NCBI RefSeq assembly: GCF_017312405.1
Contig: NZ_BLTG01000015.1
Span: forward strand, 1 to 64,000
DNA from: Mycobacterium sp. PO1
GTDB taxonomy: Bacteria; Actinomycetota; Actinomycetes; Mycobacteriales; Mycobacteriaceae
DNA: 64,000 nt
Reading direction: 5' to 3'
The notes below the pieces were generated by a model. That model was not told the DNA's origin and searched no databases. It saw only the letters and a program-made list of their open reading frames with translations. This document shows positions 14,788-23,374 of this stretch, piece by piece; the first letter of the stretch is position 1, and every line of letters starts with the position of its first letter. A program made the position numbers and the translations under genes.

Positions 14788-15366
14788 TTAGATCTCCAAA
14801 CTGGATAGCTGCGCGATGACCTGCGCGGCCAGCGGCCCCAGGGTGGCCATCCCGTCGCGCACCGCCGCACGTGAACCCGCGAGGTTCACGACCAGGGTGC
14901 TGCCGGAGATACCGGCCAGCCCGCGGGACACACCCGCGTCGACGATGCCCGCGGACAACCCGGATGCGCGCAGCGCTTCGGAGATGCCCAGCAACTCGCG
15001 GTCGAGAAGGTCGCGAGTGGCCTCGGGGGTGACGTCACGCGGGGTCACGCCCGTCCCCCCGACCGACACCACCAGGTCGACGCCGCCGATGACCGCGGTG
15101 TTCAAGGCATTGCGGATCTCGACCTCATCCGAGGAGACCACGACGACCCCATCGACCATGAACCCGGCCTCGCCGAGCAACTCCGTGACCAACGGACCAC
15201 TGTGGTCCTCTTCATCACCGTGGGCGGTGCGGTCATCGACGACGATGACCAGGGCCCGGCCGACCAACGTATGAGCCTGTTCCATGGGCACAACCGTATA
15301 ACTCGGCCCGGACAGCGGCGCAGCCACACGGAGCAGGCGGTCGGCCGGATCGGCGGACAACGTCAC
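14788..15366 (-). CDS. moaB2: MogA/MoaB-family molybdopterin-binding protein MoaB2
   Basis: The 192-aa protein (Rv0984 position) has the MoCF-biosynthesis fold: VGRALVIVVDDRTAHGDEEDHSGPLV, then VVSVGGTGVTPRDVTPEATRDLL, the classic GGTG-x-x-x-RD-x-TPE motif for molybdopterin adenylation. The GTG start at 15366 overlaps the pepD stop by GTGA, implying coupling; an internal ATG (MEQAHTLVGRA, 15285) is the alternative. The MogA/MoaB core begins only after that Met. Confidence 0.88.
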   Translation of the reverse strand: MTLSADPADRLLRVAAPLSGPSYTVVPMEQAHTLVGRALVIVVDDRTAHGDEEDHSGPLVTELLGEAGFMVDGVVVVSSDEVEIRNALNTAVIGGVDLVVSVGGTGVTPRDVTPEATRDLLDRELLGISEALRASGLSAGIVDAGVSRGLAGISGSTLVVNLAGSRAAVRDGMATLGPLAAQVIAQLSSLEI

Positions 15367-16733
15367 TGGGCTGCCCTGCCGAGGGTGACCTGCACGGTCT
15401 GGGAGCGGCCGGACGGGTCGACGTAGGTCAGCGTCACGGTGTCACCGGGGGCCTTCGACCGCACCGCCGCGACCAACGCGTCGGCGCTGCCGATGACCCG
15501 GTCGTCGAGCTTGGTGACCACGACGCCGTTGGGCAGACCGGCCGCCGAGGCGGCGCCGCCGGAGGTGACCTCGACGATCTTCGCGCCGTCGATGCCGGCG
15601 TCATTGCCCACCTGCACACCCAGCGAGGCGCGCGAAGCCGTGCCGGTCTGGATCAGTTCGTCGGCGATCCGCTTGGCTTGGTCGACCGGGATGGCGAAGC
15701 CGAGCCCGATCGAGCCGCCCTGCGCACCGCCGGCGTCCGCACCCAGCGTGGCGATCGCCGAGTTGATGCCGACCAGTTCGCCGTTCATGTTGACCAGCGC
15801 GCCGCCGGAGTTGCCCGGGTTGATCGCGGCGTCGGTCTGGATGGCGTCGAGCACGGTGTTCTGGTTCTGCGCGTCACCGCCGGCGGCCACCGGACGGTTC
15901 AGGGCGCTGATGATGCCGGTGGTCACCGTGCCCTCCAACCCGAGAGGCGAACCGATGGCCACGACGTCCTGGCCCACCTTGAGCTCGGCCGAGGAGCCCA
16001 CGGTGATGGGGGTCAGGCCGGACACGTTCTCGGCACGCACCACCGCGATGTCACTGCCGGGATCCGTTCCGACGACGGTGAACGGGGCACTGCTGCCGTC
16101 GGCGAAGGTCACCTTGGTCTCCGCGCCGGACGACGCGGCCTGCGCGGCAGCCACCACGTGGTTGTTGGTCAGGATCAGACCGTCGGTCGACAGGATCACT
16201 CCGGAGCCTTCCTCGGACGCGCGACCACGATCCACCTCGAGCTTGACCACGCTCGGCACGACCTTCAGCGCAACCTGTTCGACCGACCCGGCGGGCACGC
16301 TGGCCGCAGGCACGCTGGGCGCTGCGCCCGTGGCACTGATGCCGGTGCTGTGGTCGGGGTGCACGAGCATCGCGACACCGCCGCCGACCCCGCCGGACAG
16401 CAGCGCCAGAGCGACGGCTCCGACGGCCAGACCCGTCCCGCGGGAGCGCTTGCGCGGTGTGTGCGGTGGTGTCGACCCGTCCGGACGCGGATACTGCCCG
16501 GGGCCCTGCGGCATCGGGACGCCCCGGTAGGGGTCATTGCGGTAGGTGTCACTGCGGTAGGCGTCATTGCGGTAGGACTCGTACTGCGAGCGGAACGCCT
16601 GGCGCTGCTGCTCGGTCGCGTAACGCCAGTCGTAGGGCTGCTGGGGCCCGACCTGTCCGGGCGGCACTGATCCGTGCATACCGGGTCGCGGTCCCTGGTT
16701 CGGGTTCTGCGGGTACCTCGGGTATTCGGTCAT
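15363..16733 (-). CDS. pepD: HtrA-like serine protease PepD
   Basis: The 456-aa membrane-anchored protease/chaperone acts in envelope stress and, in M. tuberculosis, is controlled by MprAB. A cytoplasmic Pro/Gln/Tyr-rich N-terminus (with YRNDAYRSDTYRNDPYR repeats at 54-70) precedes a membrane segment (100-124). The trypsin-like domain has the triad His192 (NNHVVA), Asp228 (GSDIAVV) and Ser309 (NPGNSGGAL), and one C-terminal PDZ domain (about 365-450) follows. ATG start at 16733. It is the first gene of a pepD-moaB2 unit next to mprAB. Confidence 0.95.
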   Translation of the reverse strand: MTEYPRYPQNPNQGPRPGMHGSVPPGQVGPQQPYDWRYATEQQRQAFRSQYESYRNDAYRSDTYRNDPYRGVPMPQGPGQYPRPDGSTPPHTPRKRSRGTGLAVGAVALALLSGGVGGGVAMLVHPDHSTGISATGAAPSVPAASVPAGSVEQVALKVVPSVVKLEVDRGRASEEGSGVILSTDGLILTNNHVVAAAQAASSGAETKVTFADGSSAPFTVVGTDPGSDIAVVRAENVSGLTPITVGSSAELKVGQDVVAIGSPLGLEGTVTTGIISALNRPVAAGGDAQNQNTVLDAIQTDAAINPGNSGGALVNMNGELVGINSAIATLGADAGGAQGGSIGLGFAIPVDQAKRIADELIQTGTASRASLGVQVGNDAGIDGAKIVEVTSGGAASAAGLPNGVVVTKLDDRVIGSADALVAAVRSKAPGDTVTLTYVDPSGRSQTVQVTLGRAAQ

Positions 16734-16810
16734 GTCGCTGCGATGCTCTTCCTGAAGTAGGTGTCTTCGCCTGGATCAACGAAGGGATGACGCCTACAGT
16801 GCCCACCCGG

Positions 16811-16831
16811 GCTGAGAATCCACTTAGAGAA
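16811..16831 (-). promoter_or_regulatory. Candidate MprA box upstream of pepD
   Basis: On the minus strand TTCTCTAA and TTCTCAG repeat about 78-98 bp before the pepD ATG. MprA is reported to bind two loosely conserved 8-bp direct repeats, and pepD is a known target; the match is by eye. Confidence 0.4.
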
Positions 16832-16894
16832 CACTCGGCGCACCCCTAGACTTCTGCCCCACCATCCTCGCTGGTGACACGCGTCACGGAAGGG

Positions 16895-18361
16895 TCAGTG
16901 GCGGCGTGTCGTCACTTCGTCAGATGACAGTTCGGTATCGGCGGCCGCCGGCCGACCGGGCAGCACCACGTGTATCGCCGTGCCCGGCGGCTGCCCGCCC
17001 GGCACGGTGTCCTCGACCCGTAGCGAGCCGCCGTGCTTGAGCACCACCTGCTGCACGATCGCCAGTCCCAGACCGGATCCCGGCATCGCGCGCGCGGAGG
17101 CCGACCGGTAGAACCGCTCGAAGATCAACCCCCGCTCCATCGGCGGAATCCCCGGCCCCTGATCGGCGACGACCAGTTCGGCGTGCTGCGAATCGATCTG
17201 CCGGAGGCTGACCGCGACCCGCCCACCCGGTGGGCTCCACTTCGCCGCGTTGTCGAGCAGGTTGAGCACCGCGCGCGCCAACCCCGCGGCGTCCCCGTAG
17301 ACCCGCCACGGGCTGGTCGTCACGTCGAACTCGATGTCGTTGCGGCGCCGACGAACCCGCTCGAGCGAACGGTCGATCACCTCAGACATCTCGACGATCT
17401 CGTGGATCACGCCTCCGGCGTCCTCGCGGGTGAGGTCCACCAGATCGCCCACCAGAGTGGACAGTTCCTCGATCTGGCCGAGTACGTCGGCGCGCAGATC
17501 GGCCATCTCATCCTCGGGCAGCCGGGGCCTGCCCGGCTCCATGGACACCATGAGCAACTCGACGTTGGTGCGCAACGACGTCAACGGCGTGCGCAATTCG
17601 TGCCCGGCGTCGGTGACCAGGCGGGCCTGCCGCTCGCGTGACTCGGCGAGCGCGCGCAACATCATGTTGAAAGCCTCGGTCAGACGGGCGAGTTCGTCGC
17701 TGCCGAACACCGGGATCGGACGCAGGTCGTCGGTCCTGGCCACTCGTTCGGCCGCCTGCGTCAGCCGGGCGACGGGCCGCAGCCCGGCACTGGCGACCAT
17801 GCCGCCGGCGATGGCCGCCACCGCCACCCCGATCCCGCCGACGATCAGCAGCACCGTGGTCAGCCGTCGCAGGACCTGGTTGGTCGGTTCCAGACTCTTG
17901 GAGATGACCAGTGCCCTGTCGTTACTCAACCGGATGGCCAACACGCGCTGCTGGTCCACGGTGCGCAGCGACATCCGCAGCTTGCCGTCGATGACACCTT
18001 GCTCCGGAGGGCCCACCGGCAGCGTCTGACCCGTCTGGGTCGCGGTGTATCTCATCTGGCCGGGGATCACCAGCATGGCGTTGACGTCGGAGTAGGCCGT
18101 GCCTTCGATGGCCTTGCCCGGGTCGACCTCCAACGACCCGCTCTCGATCAGCAGCTTCACCCGGCTCTGCAACTGGTTGTCGAGGTCGTCGTAGAGCGCG
18201 CGCGCCACCACCGCATACACGGCGAAGGCCATCAACACCACCGCCATGACCACCATCGACATGGCGAGCAGCATCACGCGCCAGCGCAGTGACACCGAGC
18301 GGGTGACGGGCACCGGCGCCGGGGCGCCCGGCCAGGGGGTCATCGGCTGGCCGTTCGTCAC
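16895..18361 (-). CDS. mprB: Sensor histidine kinase MprB
   Basis: The 488-aa envelope-stress kinase has membrane helices at about 28-53 and 167-190 flanking an extracytoplasmic sensor with [21 protein letters not shown] linker, the phospho-acceptor His254 in [14 protein letters not shown] and an ATPase domain ([30 protein letters not shown]) follow. GTG 18361 is chosen because it overlaps the mprA stop (GTGA), giving translational coupling; a frame 47 codons longer runs back through mprA. It ends 161 bp before pepD. Confidence 0.95.
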   Translation of the reverse strand: MTNGQPMTPWPGAPAPVPVTRSVSLRWRVMLLAMSMVVMAVVLMAFAVYAVVARALYDDLDNQLQSRVKLLIESGSLEVDPGKAIEGTAYSDVNAMLVIPGQMRYTATQTGQTLPVGPPEQGVIDGKLRMSLRTVDQQRVLAIRLSNDRALVISKSLEPTNQVLRRLTTVLLIVGGIGVAVAAIAGGMVASAGLRPVARLTQAAERVARTDDLRPIPVFGSDELARLTEAFNMMLRALAESRERQARLVTDAGHELRTPLTSLRTNVELLMVSMEPGRPRLPEDEMADLRADVLGQIEELSTLVGDLVDLTREDAGGVIHEIVEMSEVIDRSLERVRRRRNDIEFDVTTSPWRVYGDAAGLARAVLNLLDNAAKWSPPGGRVAVSLRQIDSQHAELVVADQGPGIPPMERGLIFERFYRSASARAMPGSGLGLAIVQQVVLKHGGSLRVEDTVPGGQPPGTAIHVVLPGRPAAADTELSSDEVTTRRH

Positions 18362-19050
18362 GGGGGTGTCTCCCGGAGCACGTAACCCACCCCGCGCACG
18401 GTGTGTATCAGGCGCGGCTCGCCCTCGGCTTCGGTCTTGCGCCGCAGGTAGCCGACGTACACCTCCAGGGCGTTGCCCGAGGTCGGGAAGTCGAAGCCCC
18501 ACACCTCCTCGAGGATGCGGCTGCGCGTCAGCACCCGGCGCGGGTTGGCGATCAGCATCTCCAACAGCGCGAACTCGGTGCGGGTCAGACTGATCGGCCG
18601 GTCGCCGCGCGTCACCTCGCGGGTCACCGGGTCCAGCGTCAGATCGGAGAACGTCAGCGCCGCCGACTCGACACCCTCGTCCGGGCCGGTCCGGCGTAGC
18701 AGGGCGCGCATCCGCGCGAGCAGTTCCTCCAGCGCGAAGGGCTTGGGGAGGTAGTCGTCGGCGCCGGCGTCGAGGCCGGCGACCCGCTCGGACACCGAGT
18801 CACGGGCGGTCAACACGAGGATCGGCAGATCGTCGCCCGTGCTGCGGAGCTGACGGCACACCTCGAGGCCGTCCAGGCGCGGCATCATCACATCGAGCAC
18901 CAGGGCGTCCGGCCGATCACTGGCGATCAGATCGAGCGCCTCGCGGCCGTCCTGCGCCAACTCCACGGAGTAACCGTTGAACGACAGGGACCTTCGGAGG
19001 GACTCGCGCACCGCGCGATCGTCATCAACGACAAGAATGCGCACCGCCAC
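18358..19050 (-). CDS. mprA: Response regulator MprA (OmpR family)
   Basis: The 230-aa regulator has a receiver domain with DD at 9-10, phospho-acceptor Asp53 ([12 protein letters not shown]) and the VLTARD Thr. A winged-helix domain ([35 protein letters not shown]) completes it. With MprB it senses envelope stress and controls pepD, sigE/sigB and its own operon in M. tuberculosis. The start is GTG 19050 (a second GTG two codons later is possible). Confidence 0.96.
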   Translation of the reverse strand: MAVRILVVDDDRAVRESLRRSLSFNGYSVELAQDGREALDLIASDRPDALVLDVMMPRLDGLEVCRQLRSTGDDLPILVLTARDSVSERVAGLDAGADDYLPKPFALEELLARMRALLRRTGPDEGVESAALTFSDLTLDPVTREVTRGDRPISLTRTEFALLEMLIANPRRVLTRSRILEEVWGFDFPTSGNALEVYVGYLRRKTEAEGEPRLIHTVRGVGYVLRETPP

Positions 19051-19097
19051 AGTGTCAACCCCGCGTCTGAGAGTGACCTGAGAGGCGCGCCGAGGGA

Positions 19098-19271
19098 CTA
19101 GCGGCGGTCGAGATCAATCAGTCCCAGGCGGGCGGCCTTGAGCAGACGGCGCGGCACCTTGTGCTGCTGACCGGCGACGGTCACCGTGACCAGTCCGGTC
19201 GGCGTGGCCTTCCACTGCGCGCGCCGGCTACGGGTGTTCGCGCGCGACATCCTGCGCTTGGGCACAGCCAT
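19098..19271 (-). CDS. rpmF: 50S ribosomal protein L32
   Basis: A 57-aa reading frame starts ATG 19271 ([20 protein letters not shown]) and ends TAG at 19098-19100, giving a canonical L32 N-terminus. It contains no cysteine, so it is the zinc-free form; the C-terminal half ([18 protein letters not shown]) matches the mycobacterial protein Rv0979A as I recall it. The mprA start lies 48 bp downstream on the same strand. Confidence 0.95.
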   Translation of the reverse strand: MAVPKRRMSRANTRSRRAQWKATPTGLVTVTVAGQQHKVPRRLLKAARLGLIDLDRR

Positions 19272-19453
19272 GATCAAGCTCTCCTCAGATATGGGGTGGC
19301 ACTGCAGGCACGCCTGGACCTACCCGGCGCCGGCAATTGGTCACCAGGATAGCCGTTGGGCTGGGCGGGCTCCAAACTGCGGCGACGCGGGGACCGGACA
19401 GGGGCCGTCACCGGCGCAGACGTCGACACGGCCCGCTCTCGATGATCGAACGG

Positions 19454-19804
19454 TCAGCCGTCCATGCCGAGGCCGCCCGGAGGCATGCCGCAGCGGGCCC
19501 GGAAGTCGGTCATCGGCTGGCGAATGGCCTGCAGTTCAGCCTGGACCTGCGGGTTGGCCGACATGTAGTCCTGCATGTAGGCCGAACGCTCCTCACCGGA
19601 CATATCGGTCATCGTGGACAGCTCGGCGTTGACCTCCGGATGGGTGAACAGATACGCCGACATCCCGGCGGACACACCGGAGAGGACCCCGGACATGTCG
19701 GCCAGGGTGCAGTTGGGCGGCTCGGCGGCTGCGGTCGCGGCGCTGCCCAGCAGCGCGGCACCGGCGATCGCCACGACGCCGGCAGAACGGACGATGAAGG
19801 ACAT
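19454..19804 (-). CDS. Hemophore-related secreted protein (mycobacterial heme-binding, MHB family)
   Basis: The 116-aa protein has a signal peptide (MSFIVRSAGVVAIAGAALLG, cleavage near AAAEPP) and a helical mature domain of about 85 residues. Two cysteines bracket it (NCTLADMSGVL and RARCGMPPG), with the family pattern of HPEVNAELSTM and NPQVQAELQAI. Rv0203-like MHB proteins bind heme outside the cell; heme binding here is inferred. ATG 19804 is preferred over a frame 10 codons longer because GAGGAG lies just upstream. Confidence 0.8.
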   Translation of the reverse strand: MSFIVRSAGVVAIAGAALLGSAATAAAEPPNCTLADMSGVLSGVSAGMSAYLFTHPEVNAELSTMTDMSGEERSAYMQDYMSANPQVQAELQAIRQPMTDFRARCGMPPGGLGMDG

Positions 19805-19857
19805 ACCCACTCCTCTTTCAGGTGTTCGAGTCATCTGTGTGCAGAATTGCAGAAAAT

Positions 19858-20127
19858 TCAGTTGTCGGCGAGAGCCGGGTTGGGGGTCAGGAAGCCGCCG
19901 CCGAACTCGGGATCGTCGCGCTCGCTTCGTCCCGTGACCACGAGATCGAGACCGGTGTCGCAGTACGACATGAGGTCACACATCACGTCGGATTGCGGGA
20001 ACGGCATCACCGGGCTCGCGCTGAGACCGCCGGGGACAGCAGCGTTGGCCGCCGTCGCGGACAACAGTGCGGCGGCACATGCCCCCGCCACCACAATCGG
20101 CACTGCGCGGTGTAGGACCTTCCGCAT
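19858..20127 (-). CDS. Small secreted protein, unknown function
   Basis: This 89-aa protein has a signal peptide (MRKVLHRAVPIVVAGACAAA, cleavage near ANAAVPG) and a roughly 60-residue mature part with two cysteines (DVMCDLMSYCDTG) likely to form a disulfide. ATG 20127 is chosen because AGGAGGGAG precedes it; the long in-frame extension upstream has no signal peptide at its start. It is followed after 53 bp by the hemophore-related gene on the same strand, so the two may be co-transcribed and co-secreted. Confidence 0.7.
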   Translation of the reverse strand: MRKVLHRAVPIVVAGACAAALLSATAANAAVPGGLSASPVMPFPQSDVMCDLMSYCDTGLDLVVTGRSERDDPEFGGGFLTPNPALADN

Positions 20128-20429
20128 CGTTCTCCCTCCTGACCGGTCGACATCATCGTTGGTCCGGATGTCGATCCCCCAAGAGGCCACACGCATCTCG
20201 AGATGGCTCCCCGAAATCGCAACGATCCGGCGCCGCGGCCGGCCGGTGCGCGCACAACTGCGACTCCACCACCACGGCGAAATTTCGCTGTGCACTGACC
20301 GGGCGCGCGAGCGCAAGCCTACCCGAGTCCACGCCTCGGCGGGCCGAGACGATGCAGCCTTGCCGCGCAGGTCAGAGGCCATTGTTCTTCGCTGTCCGGA
20401 TAGCGGCCCGGACAGGATTTGCCAAGGGG
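20128..20429. other. Divergent non-coding region before the acyl-CoA operon
   Basis: About 300 bp separate the secreted-protein start (20127) from the operon promoter. I see no coding sequence; promoter elements are near 20430-20471. Confidence 0.4.
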
Positions 20430-20471
20430 TTGACTCGGTACCGTCGGTAAGAAGTAACCTACCGGTTGGTT
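20430..20471 (+). promoter_or_regulatory. Promoter with overlapping palindrome for the AtuA-fadE-acc operon
   Basis: A TTGACT -35 (20430-20435) and TAACCT -10 (20455-20460) are 19 bp apart. The imperfect palindrome AACCTACCGGTTGGTT (20456-20471) covers the -10 and start region, where a TetR-type repressor would block initiation. No regulator gene is adjacent. Confidence 0.45.
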
Positions 20472-20510
20472 GGGCGAGCATCCGGCCTGTGGGTTCACAA
20501 GGGAGTGCGC

Positions 20511-22229
20511 GTGGCGTCAGCGGTCCGCATCGGAAACTGTTCGGGCTTCTACGGCGACCGCCTGTCGGCCATGCACGAGATGCTGACCGGCGGCGAACTC
20601 GACTACCTCACAGGTGATTACCTGGCCGAGCTGACGATGCTGATCCTGGGCCGCGACCGGATGAAGAACCCGGAACGCGGCTACGCCAAGACGTTCCTGC
20701 GCCAGCTCGAAGAATGCCTCGGACTCGCGCGAGACCGCCAGGTGCGCATCGTCGCCAACGCGGGCGGCCTCAATCCAGCCGGATTAGCTGACGCGATCCG
20801 GACGCTGGCCGACACCCTGGGCGTTCCTGCCACCGTCGCACACGTCGAAGGTGACGATCTGCTGCCCCGCGCCGACGAACTCGGTCTGGGCGCCCCGCTC
20901 ACCGCCAACGCCTACCTCGGCGCGTGGGGCATCGTGGAGTGTCTCGACAGCGGCGCCGACATCGTCGTGACCGGTCGGGTCACCGACGCCTCGGTCATCG
21001 TCGGTCCGGCCGCCGCACACTTCGGCTGGCAACCCACCGACCATGACCGGATCGCCGGCGCCATCGCCGCCGGACACGTCATCGAGTGCGGCACCCAGGC
21101 CACCGGCGGCAACTACGCGTTCTTCACCGAACTCGGCGACCTCACCCATCCCGGCTTCCCGATCGCCGAGATCCACGCCGACGGCTCGTCGGTGATCACC
21201 AAGCACCCCGGCACGGGCGGCGCCGTGACCGTCGGCACCGTGACCGCGCAGCTGCTCTACGAGATCGCGGGGGCCCGCTACGCCAATCCTGACGCGACGC
21301 TGCGGGTGGACAGCATCACGCTGACCGACGAGGGCGAGGACCGAGTGCGGCTCAGCGGGGTGCGCGGTGAGCCGCCGCCACCGACGGTGAAAGTGTCGCT
21401 CAACAGCCTGGGCGGCTTCCGCAACGAGGTGACGTTCGTGCTCACCGGTTTGGACATCGACGCCAAAGCCGCCCTGGTGCGGCGGCAGCTCGAGGCCGGC
21501 CTGACCGCCAGCCCGGCGGAACTGGAATGGACGCTGGCGCGCACCGACCACCCCGACGCGGACACCGAACAGACCGCGAGCGCGCTGTTGCGCTGCGTGG
21601 CCAGGGATCCCGACGCCGCGACGGTCGGCCGCCGCTTCTCGTCCGCGGCTGTCGAGCTGGCCCTGGCCAGCTATCCGGGATTCACGAGCACCGCCCCGCC
21701 CGGCGACGGTCAGGTCTACGGGGTGTTCACCGCGGCCTACGTGCCGGCCGACAAGCTCACCCACGTCGCCGTGCACGCCGATGGCACCCGCGTCGACATC
21801 CCAGCTACCACCGACACCCAGGAACTGGCACCGGTGCCGGAGCCGGCCGCACCGCCCGCCCGGCCCGAAGGGAAGACCCGGCGGATGCCGCTGGGCCTCA
21901 TCGCCGGAGCGCGCAGCGGCGACAAAGGGGGCAGCGCCAACGTCGGACTATGGGTCCGCACCGACGAGCAGTGGGAGTGGCTGGCGAACACGCTCACGGT
22001 GGATGCGCTGCGCGAGCTGCTACCCGAGGCAACCGACCTGCCGATCACCCGCTACCTGCTGCCCAACCTGCGCGCGGTGAACTTCGTCATCGACGACATC
22101 CTCGGCCAGGGCGTGGCGTACCAGGCCCGTTTCGATCCCCAGGCCAAGGGCCTGGGGGAATGGCTGCGCAGCCGATATGTCGACATCCCTGTCGACCTAT
22201 GTGACACACCAGAGGAGTTGCTGCCGTGA
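20511..22229 (+). CDS. AtuA-like protein (DUF1446), acyclic terpene utilisation family
   Basis: The 572-aa protein has the two-part AtuA layout. The DUF1446 core (VRIGNCSGFYGDRLSAMHEML, GADIVVTGRVTDASV, IECGTQATGGNYA) fills the first 450 residues, and a C-terminal AtuA-like domain (IAGARSGDKGGSANVGLWVR) about 100 residues. AtuA is required for citronellol/geraniol catabolism in Pseudomonas but its reaction is unknown. GTG 20511 is preferred because AAGGGA lies 7 nt upstream; GTG 20505 is possible. It heads a six-gene operon and overlaps fadE13 by GTGA. Position equals Rv0976c. Confidence 0.8.
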   Translation: MASAVRIGNCSGFYGDRLSAMHEMLTGGELDYLTGDYLAELTMLILGRDRMKNPERGYAKTFLRQLEECLGLARDRQVRIVANAGGLNPAGLADAIRTLADTLGVPATVAHVEGDDLLPRADELGLGAPLTANAYLGAWGIVECLDSGADIVVTGRVTDASVIVGPAAAHFGWQPTDHDRIAGAIAAGHVIECGTQATGGNYAFFTELGDLTHPGFPIAEIHADGSSVITKHPGTGGAVTVGTVTAQLLYEIAGARYANPDATLRVDSITLTDEGEDRVRLSGVRGEPPPPTVKVSLNSLGGFRNEVTFVLTGLDIDAKAALVRRQLEAGLTASPAELEWTLARTDHPDADTEQTASALLRCVARDPDAATVGRRFSSAAVELALASYPGFTSTAPPGDGQVYGVFTAAYVPADKLTHVAVHADGTRVDIPATTDTQELAPVPEPAAPPARPEGKTRRMPLGLIAGARSGDKGGSANVGLWVRTDEQWEWLANTLTVDALRELLPEATDLPITRYLLPNLRAVNFVIDDILGQGVAYQARFDPQAKGLGEWLRSRYVDIPVDLCDTPEELLP

Positions 22230-23374
22230 GCATCTGGACCACACCCGAGCGCGACGACCTCCGGAAGACGGTGCGCGCCTTCGCTGAACGCGAGGTCCTC
22301 CCCCACGTCACCGAGTGGGAACACACCGGCGAGCTGCCGCGCGAGTTGCACCGTAAGGCCGCGGCGGCGGGGCTGCTCGGCGCCGGGTTCCCGGAATCGG
22401 TGGGCGGCGAGGGCGGGGACGGGGCCGACGCCGTGGTGATCTGCGAGGAGATGCACCAGGCAGGCGCCCCCGGTGGAGTGTTCGCGTCGCTGTTCACCTG
22501 CGGTATCGCGGTGCCCCACATGATCGCCTCCGGCGACGAGCACCTGATCGACACCTATGTGCGACCGACCCTGCGCGGGGAGAAGATCGGCTCGCTCGCG
22601 ATCACCGAACCGGGCGGCGGATCCGACGTCGGGCACCTGACCACCCGAGCCGCCAGAGAGGGTGACGAGTACATCCTCAACGGCGCCAAGACCTACATCA
22701 CCTCCGGGGTGCGCTCCGACTACGTCGTCACCGCTGCGCGCACCGGCGGGCCGGGTGCCGCCGGGGTGTCACTGATCGTCGTCGACAAGGGCACCCCCGG
22801 ATTCGAGGTCAGCCGCAAGCTCGACAAGATGGGCTGGCGGTCCTCCGACACCGCCGAACTGTCCTACACCGATGTGCGCGTGCCGTCCGCCAATCTCGTG
22901 GGCGCCGAGAACACCGGTTTCCTCCAGATCGCCGCCGCCTTCGTCTCCGAGCGGGTCGGCCTTGCCGCACAGGCATATTCGAGTGCGCAACGCTGCCTCG
23001 ACCTGACCGTCGACTGGTGCCGCAACCGCGAGACGTTCGGCAAGCCGCTGATCGCGCGCCAGTCGGTGCAGAACACGCTGGCCGAGATGGCGAGGCGCAT
23101 CGACGTGGCCCGGGTCTACACCCGCAACGTCGTCGAGCGGCAGCTCAGCGGGGACGTGGATCTGATCACCGAGGTGTGCTTCGCCAAGAACACCGCCGTC
23201 GAGGCCGGCGAGTGGGTGGCCAACCAGGCGGTCCAGCTGTTCGGCGGGATGGGGTACATGGCCGAGTCGGAGATCGAGCGGCAGTACCGCGACATGCGAA
23301 TACTCGGCATCGGCGGCGGCACAACGGAAATCCTCACCGGCCTGGCCGCCAAGACGCTGGGATACCAGGCATGA
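22226..23374 (+). CDS. fadE13: Acyl-CoA dehydrogenase FadE13
   Basis: The 382-aa FAD enzyme introduces an alpha-beta double bond in an acyl-CoA. It shows AITEPGGGSDVGHL and GAKTYITSG (FAD-binding middle domain) and the C-terminal RDMRILGIGGGTTEI, whose Glu is in the place of the catalytic base in short/branched-chain dehydrogenases. Citronellyl-CoA or isovaleryl-type substrates are plausible from the context. GTG start overlaps the AtuA-like stop, and its stop overlaps the accD2 ATG, so translation is coupled on both sides. Confidence 0.9.
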   Translation: MSIWTTPERDDLRKTVRAFAEREVLPHVTEWEHTGELPRELHRKAAAAGLLGAGFPESVGGEGGDGADAVVICEEMHQAGAPGGVFASLFTCGIAVPHMIASGDEHLIDTYVRPTLRGEKIGSLAITEPGGGSDVGHLTTRAAREGDEYILNGAKTYITSGVRSDYVVTAARTGGPGAAGVSLIVVDKGTPGFEVSRKLDKMGWRSSDTAELSYTDVRVPSANLVGAENTGFLQIAAAFVSERVGLAAQAYSSAQRCLDLTVDWCRNRETFGKPLIARQSVQNTLAEMARRIDVARVYTRNVVERQLSGDVDLITEVCFAKNTAVEAGEWVANQAVQLFGGMGYMAESEIERQYRDMRILGIGGGTTEILTGLAAKTLGYQA

